From Porphyra umbilicalis (Eukaryota; Rhodophyta; Bangiophyceae; Bangiales; Bangiaceae): a stretch of DNA of 25,849 bases. The notes under the pieces were generated by a model, which had not been told where the DNA came from, did no database searches, and was given only the letters and a program-made list of their open reading frames with translations. The translations under genes and the position numbers were made by a program. This document shows positions 9,247 through 18,348 of this stretch, one piece after another. Position 1 is the first letter of the stretch. Each line of letters begins with the position of its first letter. The stretch covers positions 1 through 25,849 of the forward strand of contig KV919305.1 in the NCBI GenBank assembly GCA_002049455.2, in the 5' to 3' direction.

Positions 9247-9690
9247 GAGGTGGGGTGGGGCCGGTGGGGTGGGCTGGGGTGGGGTGGTGTGTGGTGGGGT
9301 AGCGCGGGTACAGTGGCGCGGCGTGGGGTGGCGCTGGGCGGGATGGGGTGGCGCGGGTGGGGTAGCGCGGTCTGGAATAGCGCGGGTGGGGTGGCGCGGA
9401 GAGCGGTGACGCGGGGCGGGGTTGCGCAGGTGGCGTGGCGCGGGGTGGGATTGGGTGGTGCCGGCGCGGTGAGGTGGCGCGGGTGGCGTGGCCGGAGTGG
9501 GGTATGGTGGGGTGTGGCGGGTGAGATGGGGTGTGGTGGGGTGGCGTGGGTGCGGTGGCGCGCGGTGGGGTGGGGTGGCGCGGGTGGGATGGGGTGGCGT
9601 GGGTGGGGTGGGGTGGCGCGGGTAGCAAGGGTGGGGTGCGGTGTGGTTGGGTGGGGCGCATGGGGTGGGGTGGAATAGGGTGGGGTGGGA
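9247..9690 (+). repeat. G/T-rich minisatellite, strand-asymmetric
   Basis: About 440 bases made of variants of GGTGGGGTGGCGCGG, with almost no A on the plus strand. Frequent runs of three or four G at short spacing could form G-quadruplexes on this strand. Long minus-strand ORFs through it (His/Pro/Thr-rich) are artefacts of the repeat. Confidence 0.9.
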
Positions 9691-12681
9691 GCGGTAGATG
9701 AAAAAGAATGCGTAGGGTGGAGGATGGCGCACTCGCGGCACTGTCGTACGAATGGGAGTGCATAATGTACAGGCGAGGAGATGATCATGTCCTGTCACAG
9801 CGGGGACATCTATTACATCTTCTGGACAGGGCCCCGAGGCCTTAATTTTTGGAACCCTATAGGAGCTTGTCAGCCGACCTGCAATCCTGTCGTACAAAGC
9901 ATCGCCTGAATGGTGCTCTGTGCAGGAGTAACATCCGCTTCTTCGTGCTTCTGAAGTGTGAGTGACTGAGGTGCTAACCGTCTACAGGTATCTGGAGGCG
10001 CGGAGCTGTACACGTCACGTAGACACGGGTACACTTGTGACATCCTCTGGTTCGGGCTTCGTCAAATGTTTCTTGAGCACCCTTCAGGAGCAGGCCGGCC
10101 GACGGGCACCAGAGTAACCATGCTGTTCTTGTGCCTTCCGAATGTTCTTTCGTGAGCTACTTTGTTACAGTATTTCATGATTCACAAGCTGTTTTTCAAG
10201 AGTGACCGCCCGTACCAGTTTGTGCGACAGAAACACATTGTCCAATTGTAAGATATCGCTTCGGCAGTTATTAAGAGGGCCCTTTCATTCTGAGGCCGCT
10301 TGGATGCGATCATATATGGCAGAAGAGGTGCTAGCCGGCCCACGGGCACGAGGCGCTGGCCAGCCCACGGGCACTAGAACTGATTAGACTGCATGTTGTC
10401 TTTTGGTGCTTTGCTGAGAAATGGAGTATGCACGTTTGCGCAAACAAACATGCACACACGACCACTGCGAGCATGGACCCGTGCTGTGGGGAGATCCATG
10501 ATATCTCCGTGTCATGTGTGACATATCAAGCATCCCAACCAGGTTCGTCGGGCCATTGGGCCGACAAAAGCTGACAAATGCTGGAAAACCGCACTCTGAG
10601 TGACCCGGGGAAAAGTACCTGCTGACACCCGCGGCAGTCTTTGAGAAACGATGCCAGAACATGCACGCTGACAGCCTAATCAGGACAACATTTTTCAAGC
10701 CACCGGCTACAGCGTTGTCGATAGGAACATCCCCCCTAACCGGCCCCTGATGATTGCTCAGAGAGGCTGAATCGGCCTCCGAACATGCATGACGTTTGAG
10801 AAGTTCTTACAATTCTTTTCTGTCCTTTCTGGCTATTCATCGGCCCTCTGAGCACGTTCGCTCCGTGCCCAGTAGATCGCCTTTGTTCATTGACATCGAG
10901 TGTCACTGACATTCTATTGCCCAATCTCCATCGATTAAGAGTACAGTAGTGACTAAATGTCGATTCCACGCATTAAGGCGCATGAGTGCGACTCATATTG
11001 GCGCGCACAGAACTCAGCAATGGAACCAGCGTTGATGCTCCACATGGACGCATCCTGAAGCCTACTTCATTAGCTGTTTTATGACGCAAGTTCAGACGGC
11101 TACGACAATAGGCTTGAGAGACAGACGTTTTTCCTTGCATCCCACCGTTGTCTTGAACGCCTTTTTGTGGAATAAATGGCACGCTGATCACGCTGCAGGC
11201 TGTAACTCGATGTGGCTAGGCAACAAAATGCGTGTCATCGGTCCTGCGGGGACGTCTGGACGACATGTGTGGCCGTTGGTCAACATGGGCGGTGCTGGTG
11301 GGAGGCAGGTGATGCTCGTAGCCGGCCGAGAGAATGTGCATTTCCATGGGATGCCAGATCGGATGAATACGTGTCTTGCATCAGAAATTGGTCAGAGCCA
11401 GTTCTGGATCGGCAGAGACGAAGAAAACGGCGCTTTTCTGGAGGGGAAGAGAGACACCGAGGTGTATCTCAGCGCTACAAGATCCTTTGAGCGCCTTATC
11501 CTTTTTCCTTGAGTACCCATGCCACGGAGACCAGTTCGGTGTACTTCTCGTGGTTAAAAAAAGTTTAGAACAGCAGGGAAAACCCTTTCTTCATGCGCCT
11601 AAATGCATGGAATAGACCTTCAGAGTGGTGACGGCGGTGGCAGTGGTAGGCATCGCTAGTGGGGGAGTGGACGCGGGTCGCCTTGTCAATACGGCGCGTG
11701 CATGGCGTGCACAGACGAGTGCTAGCCAATCGGAACGAACAGCTGCAATCACACGTGAATCACGCGGACCATATTCGTCCTTAACGGACCGATCGGGTCC
11801 TACGGCACACGAAGGAGTTACGAGCCAAAATGTGCCATTTCGTCCCTCTTGACCCAAACACGCTCACGTGTGCGAGATTTTTTTTCATATCTCGCGCACG
11901 TGAACGTGCTCGAAAGTCAACTTGAGCCTCCAGTTGCGATCGTTTCCGCACTTCTGATTGGTCGGAGTGCTGCCTTCCCCACGGTGAGTTTCTGCCTATG
12001 TGAGCGTGATATGATCTACTCATTTTGGCAGCCGATTTTTCAGCACGTCGCGTTCATGCATGCCGTGTTGCCGTGAAGACAGCTGTGCTCATTTCACGCC
12101 CGTTTCACGGAATTGTGTTGCAGTTCATGCCCAATCACGTGCATGACGGCCCGCCGTCTAGACAAGGCCTCAGCAAAGCACCATAGACAATTTCATGAAG
12201 CAGACAAGTACAACACCAATTTGTCGTGGCCCCCACCTGCACTATTAACTGGAGTAATAGGTCTTAGTGGAAACTTTTCTAGTGCACTCAATGAAAAGGA
12301 ACTACAACACGAGGACAACACTGTAACATCTGTGAACCAATGCTGCGGAGCATCGTCGGAAAAGTGGGGCGCATACTAGACGTGTACTATAACGCGTACT
12401 AGACCAAATTTCACGTACTACAGGCCCGATTGCCTTATCGGCATCGGATCGGAGCGGCGGCCGTGGGACAGGGGCCGAACGCACGTTATCTGTCGGGGGG
12501 GGGGGTCCAGACCGTGGGATCCAAGTCCCACGTGCTGGCCCCGGTGGGGTGTACCAGGTAAATCGGGCCAGCTTCATGGGCTTGTAGCCCCGGCTGAAGC
12601 AGGCTACAACTGACGCGCGCTCGAGGAACTCGGGTGTGTCTCCGTCATTTCGCAGTGTGCCGCGGCCAGTCAGGATGGACT
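9691..12681. other. No convincing gene; mid-GC DNA with small repeats
   Basis: ORFs are short and unrecognised; the longest from an ATG are about 140 residues (near 11081-11512, plus). A 16-base motif GCCGGCC(G/C)ACGGGCAC or near match occurs at 10094, 10334 and 10359. A CG-rich hairpin lies at 11859-11908. A short palindrome (GTGGGATCCAAGTCCCAC, 12514-12531) follows a G run. This looks like non-coding or decayed repetitive DNA. Confidence 0.4.
11859..11908. repeat. Imperfect hairpin containing CACGTG in both arms
   Basis: The arm at 11859-11878 pairs with the arm at 11889-11908 at 18 of 20 positions around a 10-nt T-rich loop. Each arm holds a CACGTG or near-identical G-box core. It may be a regulatory palindrome or a structural hairpin. 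No adjacent gene is identified. Confidence 0.6.
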
Positions 12682-12843
12682 GTCACACATCAATCTGTGT
12701 CTGGCGTCCCTGGACCGCCAGAAGCCACCAGCGTTCAGCACGCAGAAGCAAAAGCTCTGGGGGTCACACATCAGTCTGTGTGGGGCGTCCCTGGAGAGGC
12801 AGAAGCCACCAGCGTTCAGCACATAGAATCAAGAGCTCCGGGG
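12682..12843 (+). repeat. 81-bp tandem duplication
   Basis: Two copies (12682-12762 and 12763-12843) begin GTCACACATCA and share the block GAAGCCACCAGCGTTCAGCA. They differ by a few scattered substitutions. The period is 27 codons, but no convincing ORF uses it. Confidence 0.88.
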
Positions 12844-12904
12844 ACCATACGTCACTTTCTTTGCTAATGTTGGCAGTGCTGGCTTGGTGACGAGCTGTCT
12901 TTTG

Positions 12905-13560
12905 GTGGCCGGTGGGCTATGTAGTGGTGGGCGGGCTGTTTGCAACCGTTGGGCTAGTAGCAGCGCGCTGACGGCACGCAGGGGGTGGCCAGGCGGTGGA
13001 AAGGCGGTGGCCTGGTGGCGGGCAGGCCGTTGGTTGGCTGTTGGCTGATGGTAGGCAAGTGGGCGGCGGGCGGTGGGCTGGTGGCGGGTAGTCAGTGGGC
13101 TGGTCGCGGGTAGGCGGTGAGTCGTCGGCGAGCAAGTGGCGGCGGGCTTGCGGCGGCAGGGCAGTGGATCAGCGGCGCGCAAGTGGCGGCGGGCCGGCGG
13201 CCGCCAGGCGGGGCGTCCGCGGCGGGCAAGTGGGGACGGGCTGGCGGCGGCAAGGCGGTGGATTGGCAGCGCTAAAGTGGCGGCGGGATGGCGGCGGGCA
13301 GGCGGGGGGTCGGCGGCGGGCAGGTGGTGGCGGGCTGGCGGTGGCGAGGCAGGGCGTCGGCGGTTAGTAGTCAGTGGGCTGGTGAATGTTATGTCGGGGG
13401 CGAGCGGTTGGTTGGTGGCTGGCGAGTGGGGGGCAAGCGAGTGCGGGGCAAGTGGGAGGCAAGTGGCGCGCACGTGACGGGCAAGTGGGAGGCAAGTGGC
13501 GGGCTGGCGGCACGCAGGAAGCGAACAAGTGGCGGGCGGGCGGGCCGGTGATAGGAGCGG
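12905..13560 (+). repeat. Degenerate G-rich minisatellite
   Basis: A long stretch of variants on GGCGGGCTGGCGGC, GCAAGTGGC and GGTGGGC with poor periodicity, G-rich on the plus strand. The 280-residue minus-strand frame through it is Pro/Ala/Arg/Thr-rich and lacks any unique folded-looking segment, so I do not call it a gene. Confidence 0.75.
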
Positions 13561-13872
13561 GTGTGTGGGGTGGTCGGGGGCAGGAAAGGGAAGTGGAAAG
13601 CGTATTATACACCACCATCTTCCCAGCAACGTAATCGATCCAGACAATGTCACGTAAGACACGCTCGTCACTCACACACAACGGCAACGTGGGTGTGACA
13701 GGGGTCTACGTTGCATGTCTAGGACGCAGTTCTTGTCTATACTGCGACAGTGCAGTGGTGCGCCGCTGTCTAAAACGCTAATATCGTTTCTGCTCCCTGG
13801 CCTTTGGGACAAGGTGCTCTCAAAGTGTAGTGATATACACATATACTGAGAACAAGGGACTTGCTCTCCGTT

Positions 13873-14640
13873 TCAGAGGTGGCAGTCTGCATTCTTGTCC
13901 TCGGGCATCTGAAGACGAGTTAGTGCTGCAAGGGTCGCGATGACGCTAACAGCGAATGGAGTTACGTGGCTGAGAAGGACTGTCCTGCCACAGGGGTCAC
14001 AGGGCCCGGACGGCGCCTGCCCCCCTGCCTCCCCCCACCGCCCCGAGTTGCGCGCGGCGTCCGCGCGCAGCGACTTCCGGGGTTCGAAGCTCCCACGATG
14101 ACCCGCGGGTGATCGTGTCTGCGCAACGGCTTCTGTTGCGGCGGCGCGTCGGCGGTTGCTGACGCCATCTACCGGTGCGGTTAGAGGCGCCCCGTCGCGC
14201 GGCGGTCGATCCCACCCGCCCGCCCGAGCGCCGTGTCGGCCGCCCCGCCCGCCGCGCGCAGGCGCGCTGCGCGGCGGGGTGACGGCCCCGCCCGCGGGCG
14301 TTGCACCACGCCGGCGGGCCGCCGCCGCTGCGGTGGCGGCGGCGACACCCCTTTCCCCGCCCCACGCTCCCCCCGCCGCGGCAACGTGGCTGTACGTGCC
14401 CCCGTGCGTGCTCGTGGCCATTGAGCCGACCGGCGTGCCCGGTGTCGATGCGTCGCAGAGCGCGCCACCGCCCTGAAGGCCAGGGTATTGCACGCACGTG
14501 CCTGGAATAATATATTGGAAGTTTTGCAGTGTGGAGGGGGGTCGAATATGGCCTAGTACATGCCGTTTCATCCTGTATTGGAGGCGTTCGTAGGCACTTT
14601 GAAATTTATGGGTACCGACGCCAGTACAGCAAATCAGCAT
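13873..14640 (-). CDS. Uncertain hypothetical ORF, 255 residues
   Basis: Starts at an ATG whose complement is 14638-14640 (MLICCTGVGTHKFQSAYERL) and ends at 13873-13875. The first 85 or so residues come from mid-GC DNA and look moderately protein-like. The middle is Ala/Gly/Arg-rich low complexity from a GC island. The end (LLSHVTPFAVSVIATLAALT) is hydrophobic. No domain is recognised. Being open for 765 bases through mid-GC flanks is mildly unusual, but other frames in the GC island are also open. It may be chance. Confidence 0.22.
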   Translation of the reverse strand: MLICCTGVGTHKFQSAYERLQYRMKRHVLGHIRPPSTLQNFQYIIPGTCVQYPGLQGGGALCDASTPGTPVGSMATSTHGGTYSHVAAAGGAWGGERGVAAATAAAAARRRGATPAGGAVTPPRSAPARGGRGGRHGARAGGWDRPPRDGAPLTAPVDGVSNRRRAAATEAVAQTRSPAGHRGSFEPRKSLRADAARNSGRWGEAGGQAPSGPCDPCGRTVLLSHVTPFAVSVIATLAALTRLQMPEDKNADCHL

Positions 14641-15307
14641 GCGCCCCACTTTGCAGACGATGCACTGGCAAAGCGATGAGCTCTCCGTTGCGCTGATAAA
14701 AGGTGCAGGACATTACGGCAATCATGAAGACGTTCTCTTTCGATCCTCCAGGGTGGCGCGAAAAAGCTTCCGCCTGCCCACGTGCGTACGCAAACATTGG
14801 AAGAATTTTGTTTCGTTCCTTTGCCCCAATTGGCCCACAAGACCCCTCGACAGACTATTTAAAATATATGTGGCCGCATGTATTGTAGCCCCCCTTCTTT
14901 TCATCATCGCCGCAATCAAAGTCGAAACCATTTGTGTGCATGGTACGTGGGCCACGATCCGAAGGGAGTTGATCCGTATCGACCCCAAACGATCTGTCGA
15001 CCAACGCGCGGCGTTCCCGCCATTGCCAAGCGGCACCTGCGTGCGTCGCGCCGCGCGCACGCCGCTGCGGCGCCGTCGCGGCGCCAACGCGCCGCCGCTG
15101 GACCACGGCGCGCACGGGCGCCACCCCACCCCCTGTTGCCACGCACGCGGGTGGCGCGTGTGTACCGCCTGCCGCACGTGCCGACACGAATGCTGGCGGC
15201 GGGGTGAGCGCACCCCGCCAAGCGTCGTTGCGTGCCTGGTGAGCGGCGCGCCCGCCTCTGCCGCCCGGGCAGCCGGCGTTGTAGGGGCAACCGACCATGG
15301 GTGGTGA
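14639..15307 (+). CDS. Uncertain hypothetical ORF, 222 residues
   Basis: ATG at 14639, stop at 15305-15307. It includes a hydrophobic segment (IYVAACIVAPLLFIIAAIKV, about residues 76-95) that could span a membrane, then a cysteine-rich tail (CCHARGWRVCTACRTCRHEC). About 120 codons lie in mid-GC DNA, where a chance open frame is less likely. It overlaps an antisense ORF at 14855-15298. A promoter-like CCAAT/TATA pair lies inside it, which argues against it being one intact gene. GTGAGC donor-like sites occur at about 15203 and 15239. Confidence 0.22.
   Translation: MRPTLQTMHWQSDELSVALIKGAGHYGNHEDVLFRSSRVARKSFRLPTCVRKHWKNFVSFLCPNWPTRPLDRLFKIYVAACIVAPLLFIIAAIKVETICVHGTWATIRRELIRIDPKRSVDQRAAFPPLPSGTCVRRAARTPLRRRRGANAPPLDHGAHGRHPTPCCHARGWRVCTACRTCRHECWRRGERTPPSVVACLVSGAPASAARAAGVVGATDHGW
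14826..14869 (+). promoter_or_regulatory. CCAAT plus TATA-like promoter candidate
   Basis: CCAATTGG at 14826-14833 is followed about 22 bases later by TATTTAAAATATAT (14856-14869). Order and spacing fit a plus-strand core promoter, with a start near 14890. The first long plus-strand ATG in good context downstream is at 15297. The AT-rich string is unusual in this GC-rich window but could be chance. Confidence 0.28.
14855..15298 (-). CDS. Uncertain hypothetical ORF, 147 residues
   Basis: Starts at an ATG (complement of 15296-15298; MVGCPYNAGCPGGRGGRA) and ends in TAG at 14855-14857. The first 95 residues are Ala/Arg/Gly-rich. The C-terminal 50 are more protein-like, ending DFDCGDDEKKGGYNTCGHI and a few more residues. 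Antisense to the ORF at 14639-15307. No family recognised. Confidence 0.2.
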   Translation of the reverse strand: MVGCPYNAGCPGGRGGRAAHQARNDAWRGALTPPPAFVSARAAGGTHAPPACVATGGGVAPVRAVVQRRRVGAATAPQRRARGATHAGAAWQWRERRALVDRSFGVDTDQLPSDRGPRTMHTNGFDFDCGDDEKKGGYNTCGHIYFK

Positions 15308-15803
15308 GGGCGGGTTGCCGCGTGGTGCTGATTCTACGCCCGTTCCGTCAGTGCCAAGCGGTCGTCTGGTAGTGGCGACGGCGGCGACTGGGGGGGTGTG
15401 GGGGGCCCCTGGGGTGGGGCGGGATTTGTTGCGGCGGCCGGGCCGACGTCTGGGTACGGTGTGGTACTGTAGGGGGTGGCCACGCTTGGTGAGTGGGTCC
15501 GCTTGGCATCGCCTGGTTGAGCGGCGGACCGCACCGTGCGGGCGCCCGTCCACGCGAGGGGCCCGTCAGCGTGGCGAGCCTCGGCCACCCGGGCAGCGGC
15601 GGGGCATCTCGGGGCGGTGGTGGCAGCCCCGCCACCAGAATCCCGTCACGGATGAGCCGTCTGCCCCTTTCCCGTGCGGTGGCGTGGCCGCCCTACACGT
15701 CCCCCCGCCACTCATCTGTGTGGGCCGCCCCGGCCCACCCGCTGCTTGGGCGTGCGTGGAAAGGAGGGACGGGGCGCTTGACACCGCAGCCGTGTGTGCG
15801 TGA
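15297..15803 (+). CDS. Uncertain hypothetical ORF, 168 residues
   Basis: ATG at 15297 in a strong eukaryotic context (ACCATGG), stop at 15801-15803. The product is Gly/Arg/Pro-rich with several tryptophans (LGTVWYCRGWPRLVSGSAWH) and no recognised domain. Codon use is less biased than in the confirmed genes. The CCAAT/TATA pair at 14826-14869 could drive it, leaving a leader of about 400 bases with two very short upstream ORFs. Confidence 0.22.
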   Translation: MGGEGGLPRGADSTPVPSVPSGRLVVATAATGGVWGAPGVGRDLLRRPGRRLGTVWYCRGWPRLVSGSAWHRLVERRTAPCGRPSTRGARQRGEPRPPGQRRGISGRWWQPRHQNPVTDEPSAPFPCGGVAALHVPPPLICVGRPGPPAAWACVERRDGALDTAAVCA

Positions 15804-16371
15804 GGGGTGCGCGCTCGCGCGCGTACGGGGTGTGTGGGTGTGGCGTGTTTGTCCTCTCGCGCGGGCGCGCAGCCTCTCCCGCCTCCCCACTGTGTATGCG
15901 CGCCGGGGGGGGGGGCTGTCGACGCCTCAACGACCGGCGGGCGCGGAGGGGGGGCCCCAAACACGCGTGTGAGGGAGGGGGGACGGCAGCGGTCGGGGTG
16001 ACAGCTCACCGCGACCCGGCCCGCGTGCGGCGGCCGACTACTTGACCGCCCGCCCCGCCCGCCGTGCTCGCGCCGTTTACCCGCGCGCGACACGCGCGCC
16101 ACGCACGTCGTAGGTGGTCGGCCTGCGGTCCGCTTCCCGCGTCTCCCGACTGGTGTGGCCGCCCGCTTCCCCCGCCCACCCCTGCGTGCGCACTTGGTCT
16201 CCTTTGCGCGCGCTCGTCCCTTGCACGCGGGGCCGCCCCCTCGCGCGCTCGCCCGCGTGACCGCCTCGCCCCCGCGGCGGGGTGTCTCGTCCGTCCCCTC
16301 GTGCGGTCGCACCTCCGCGCCGACGCCCCGCGCGCGCCGGTCCGTGTCGCCGCTGGGGCCCCCCCTTTGCC
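15804..16371 (+). promoter_or_regulatory. Upstream region and probable leader of the MIT-like gene
   Basis: GC-rich, increasingly pyrimidine-rich DNA leading to the ATG at 16372. Several long frames cross it on both strands but are Ala/Arg/Pro/Gly-rich and reflect composition. No clear TATA box. No separate gene is supported. Confidence 0.35.
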
Positions 16372-17407
16372 ATGGCGCCCGCCGCGACGGTGCCGTCCGC
16401 GTCGTCGGCGTTTATTGAGCATGGCCTCAAGGTCGCGCGCGCGGCGATGGAAGCCGACGCGGCGACCTGCTCGCACAAGTCGATCAAGTCCGGGCGCGAC
16501 GCGTACCGCTCCTACGTGGCCGCCGTGGAAAGTTTGGTACGTCCGTGCGACGGGGCCGGCTGCGGAGGGGGCGGGTGGCGAGCGGGAGGGAAGATGCGAC
16601 CGGGAGGAGACTCGAGCGTCGTGACGTTTGGTCAGAGAGGCTGACTCTGCTTTGCTTGCTGTGCCCCCCTCCTCGTTGCCGTCTCCGCTGCGTGCGTTGC
16701 CCCTCTCCCGTTTGTCGGCCGTCTCTTTCCGCGCCCTTCCCCCCCCCGATGCGGCTCTTGCTCCCACAGATGAAAGCCCGTGCCGTCGAGCAGGACAAGG
16801 TGCTCAAGGAGAACCTGCGGGTGCACGCCAAGGCCTACCTCGCGCGCGCCACGGTCATCCGCGCGTGGCTCGATGATGCGGCCAAAAAGTGCGCATGCGC
16901 CTCTGCCGCCGCATGCCGCTGCACCGTCATGCGGGCGCCGGCCGTGCCGACGGGCGCGTGCACGTGCGTGAGCCCCCCCACGGCGGCCCCGCAATGCACG
17001 TGTCCGCCCGTGTGCGGTGGCGCGCCCGCGGCGGCAGCGACGGTTTGTGTGTACGCGTCGCCGGCCACGTGTGCGGGCGCGGCCGCGCCGCCACCCGTCT
17101 GCACATGCCCCCCCGTTTGCACCTGTCCGCCGCCACCCGTCTGCACCTGTCCGCCCCCGCCCGTTTGCACATGCGCACCGCCGCCTACGTGCCGGTACGC
17201 GGCGCCCTGCGTGACCGTGTGCCCGTGTCCGCCGCCCAAGCCGATGCCGCTGCCGCCCAAGCCGCCGGCGGAGAAGAAGCCGCAGAAGGAGCAGCCGCCC
17301 AAGAAGGAGCAGCCAAAGAAGCCGGAGCAGCCGGCGTGCCCGCCGGGCATGGTGCCGGCGGCAATGATGACGGGGATGATGCCGGGCATGATGACGGGGA
17401 TGATGCC

Positions 17408-17475
<68 letters not shown>

Positions 17476-17771
17476 CCATGCCCATGATGGGCATGGGCAT
17501 GATGCCGTCTGCCTACGTGCCGATGATGATGCAGCAGCCAATGATGTGCATGCCGCCTGCACCCGAAGCCAAGAAGGATGGGGGAAAGCCCCCGGCGCCC
17601 AAGGCCCAGGGGCCCAAGCCCGAGGCGCCCAAGAAGGAGCAGGAGAAGAAGCAGGCGCCCAAGCCCCAGGCGCCCACGTGCTCTTGCCCCCCGCCCGTCT
17701 GCTGCTGCGCGGTGTCCGTGCAGACGCACTGCCCGACGGTCGCAACGTGTGCGGTGCCGACACACGCATAG
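16372..17771 (+). CDS. MIT-like domain protein with Cys-Pro and Met-Gly repeats
   Basis: Two exons: 16372-16536 (55 codons) and 16770-17771, joined in phase 0, give 388 residues. Residues about 12-90 read as a three-helix MIT (microtubule-interacting and trafficking) domain. Helix 1 is around FIEHGLKVARAAMEAD, helix 2 around AYRSYVAAVESL and across the splice, and helix 3 ends AKAYLARATVIRAWL. This helix 3 resembles the YLDRAEKL pattern of Vps4-type MIT domains. The domain is complete only after splicing, which supports the intron. Then follow a Cys/Pro region (about 96-206, VCTCPPPP repeats), a Lys/Pro/Gln linker, a Met/Gly region (about 250-315), another Lys/Pro linker and a cysteine cluster. 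MIT domains bind ESCRT-III tails; the Cys and Met repeats suggest metal binding or cross-linking, which is inference. The ATG context (GCCATGG) is strong. No transit peptide is obvious. Similar coding signal continues past the TAG. Confidence 0.75.
16537..16769 (+). other. Intron of the MIT-like gene, 233 bp
   Basis: Begins GTACGT after codon 55 and ends in a pyrimidine-rich tract with CTCCCACAG before ATGAAAGCC. Phase 0. Its removal joins two halves of a helical domain. Frame upstream of exon 2 is open but of different character (Arg/Gly-rich), as expected for intron. Confidence 0.8.
17408..17473 (+). repeat. GGGCAT hexanucleotide microsatellite, 11 copies
   Basis: Eleven perfect tandem copies of GGGCAT inside exon 2 encode a (Gly-Met)n tract. 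Related GATGATGCCGGGCAT blocks flank it on both sides. It is likely to vary in length between individuals without breaking the frame. Confidence 0.97.
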
Positions 17772-18057
17772 GCGCACGCGCCAGCGCCCAAGCCGGCGCC
17801 GATGCTGTCCGAGGTCAAGCCAGAGTCGCCCAAGAAGGCCCCGGCGCCGCCGTCGCCGACGCACTGCTCGTGCGGTGCCAAGACGATTGTTGTGGCGACC
17901 ATGACGGTGTGTGCGACTGCGTCTACCGGCTGCAGGGGTGGTTTTGCCAGGTTGTGGCGGCTTCGGCTCGTATGCGTACGACCGGGTGTTGCACAAGCAG
18001 GGCGTGGCCGGGGCGTGCGTCTGTGAGGCGTACGTCTCGGTCTCTGTGTGCCAGTAG
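17772..18057 (+). pseudogene. Coding-like continuation beyond the MIT gene stop
   Basis: Directly after the TAG at 17769-17771 the same frame continues with the protein's own style: Lys/Pro-rich (APAPKPAPMLSEVKPES), then a CSCG cysteine motif, to about 17910. Coding quality then shifts by one frame and reads GGFGSYAYDRVLHKQGVAG and ACVCEAYVSVSVCQ to a TAG at 18055-18057. Removing 17911-17950 (40 nt, beginning GT and ending AG) would restore frame, but this is far shorter than the upstream intron. The piece may be a genuine C-terminus behind a nonsense change, read-through, a splice variant or an assembly error. Confidence 0.45.
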
Positions 18058-18348
18058 TGCTTGCTGATCGCGGAGAGCGCTGTGTTGAGTCGGTGTGTCC
18101 TGTTGTAGTGTTCGAGGTGACGTTGTCTATAGATAGACGTTCTTTTTTTTCTTTTTTCCTTGCCTTCTCTCTGTACGCTCTGCGGGGAACTCGCGAGTTT
18201 TGCCGCTTCACGTTGGGTGCGAGCAGCGTGTGTAAAATCTTGCCGTGTCGCGCCTGCTTAAGCGCAAGTCCTACCGAAACCCCAAGTCAGCACCTTGAGG
18301 TTGGCATGTCAAGCATTCCATCTCGGCGCGTGAGGCCATCAGCCCTCC

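Noticed and set aside
9109..9897. Minus-strand frames of 180-260 codons rich in His, Pro, Thr
   Set aside because: They are translations of the G/T-rich minisatellite with almost no unique sequence.
12514..12531. GTGGGATCCAAGTCCCAC hairpin considered as part of a tRNA
   Set aside because: The loop is not a T-loop and no cloverleaf can be built around it; left as a simple palindrome.
12829..13671. Minus-strand 280-codon frame rich in Pro, Ala, Arg, Thr
   Set aside because: It follows the degenerate minisatellite; no unique folded-looking domain and the real start is unclear.
14079..14100. GGGTTCGAAGCTCCC resembling a tRNA T-arm
   Set aside because: No A-box, anticodon arm or acceptor pairing is found at the right distance on either strand.
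15566..16312. Minus-strand 248-codon frame upstream of the MIT gene
   Set aside because: Arg/Gly/Pro/Ala-rich, not recognised, in a GC island where several frames on both strands are open.
16889..18067. 392-codon plus-strand frame with a (Gly-His)n run, in another frame of the MIT gene
   Set aside because: It is a shadow of the microsatellite and of the Cys/Pro repeats; the chosen frame is the one that continues the MIT-like domain after splicing.
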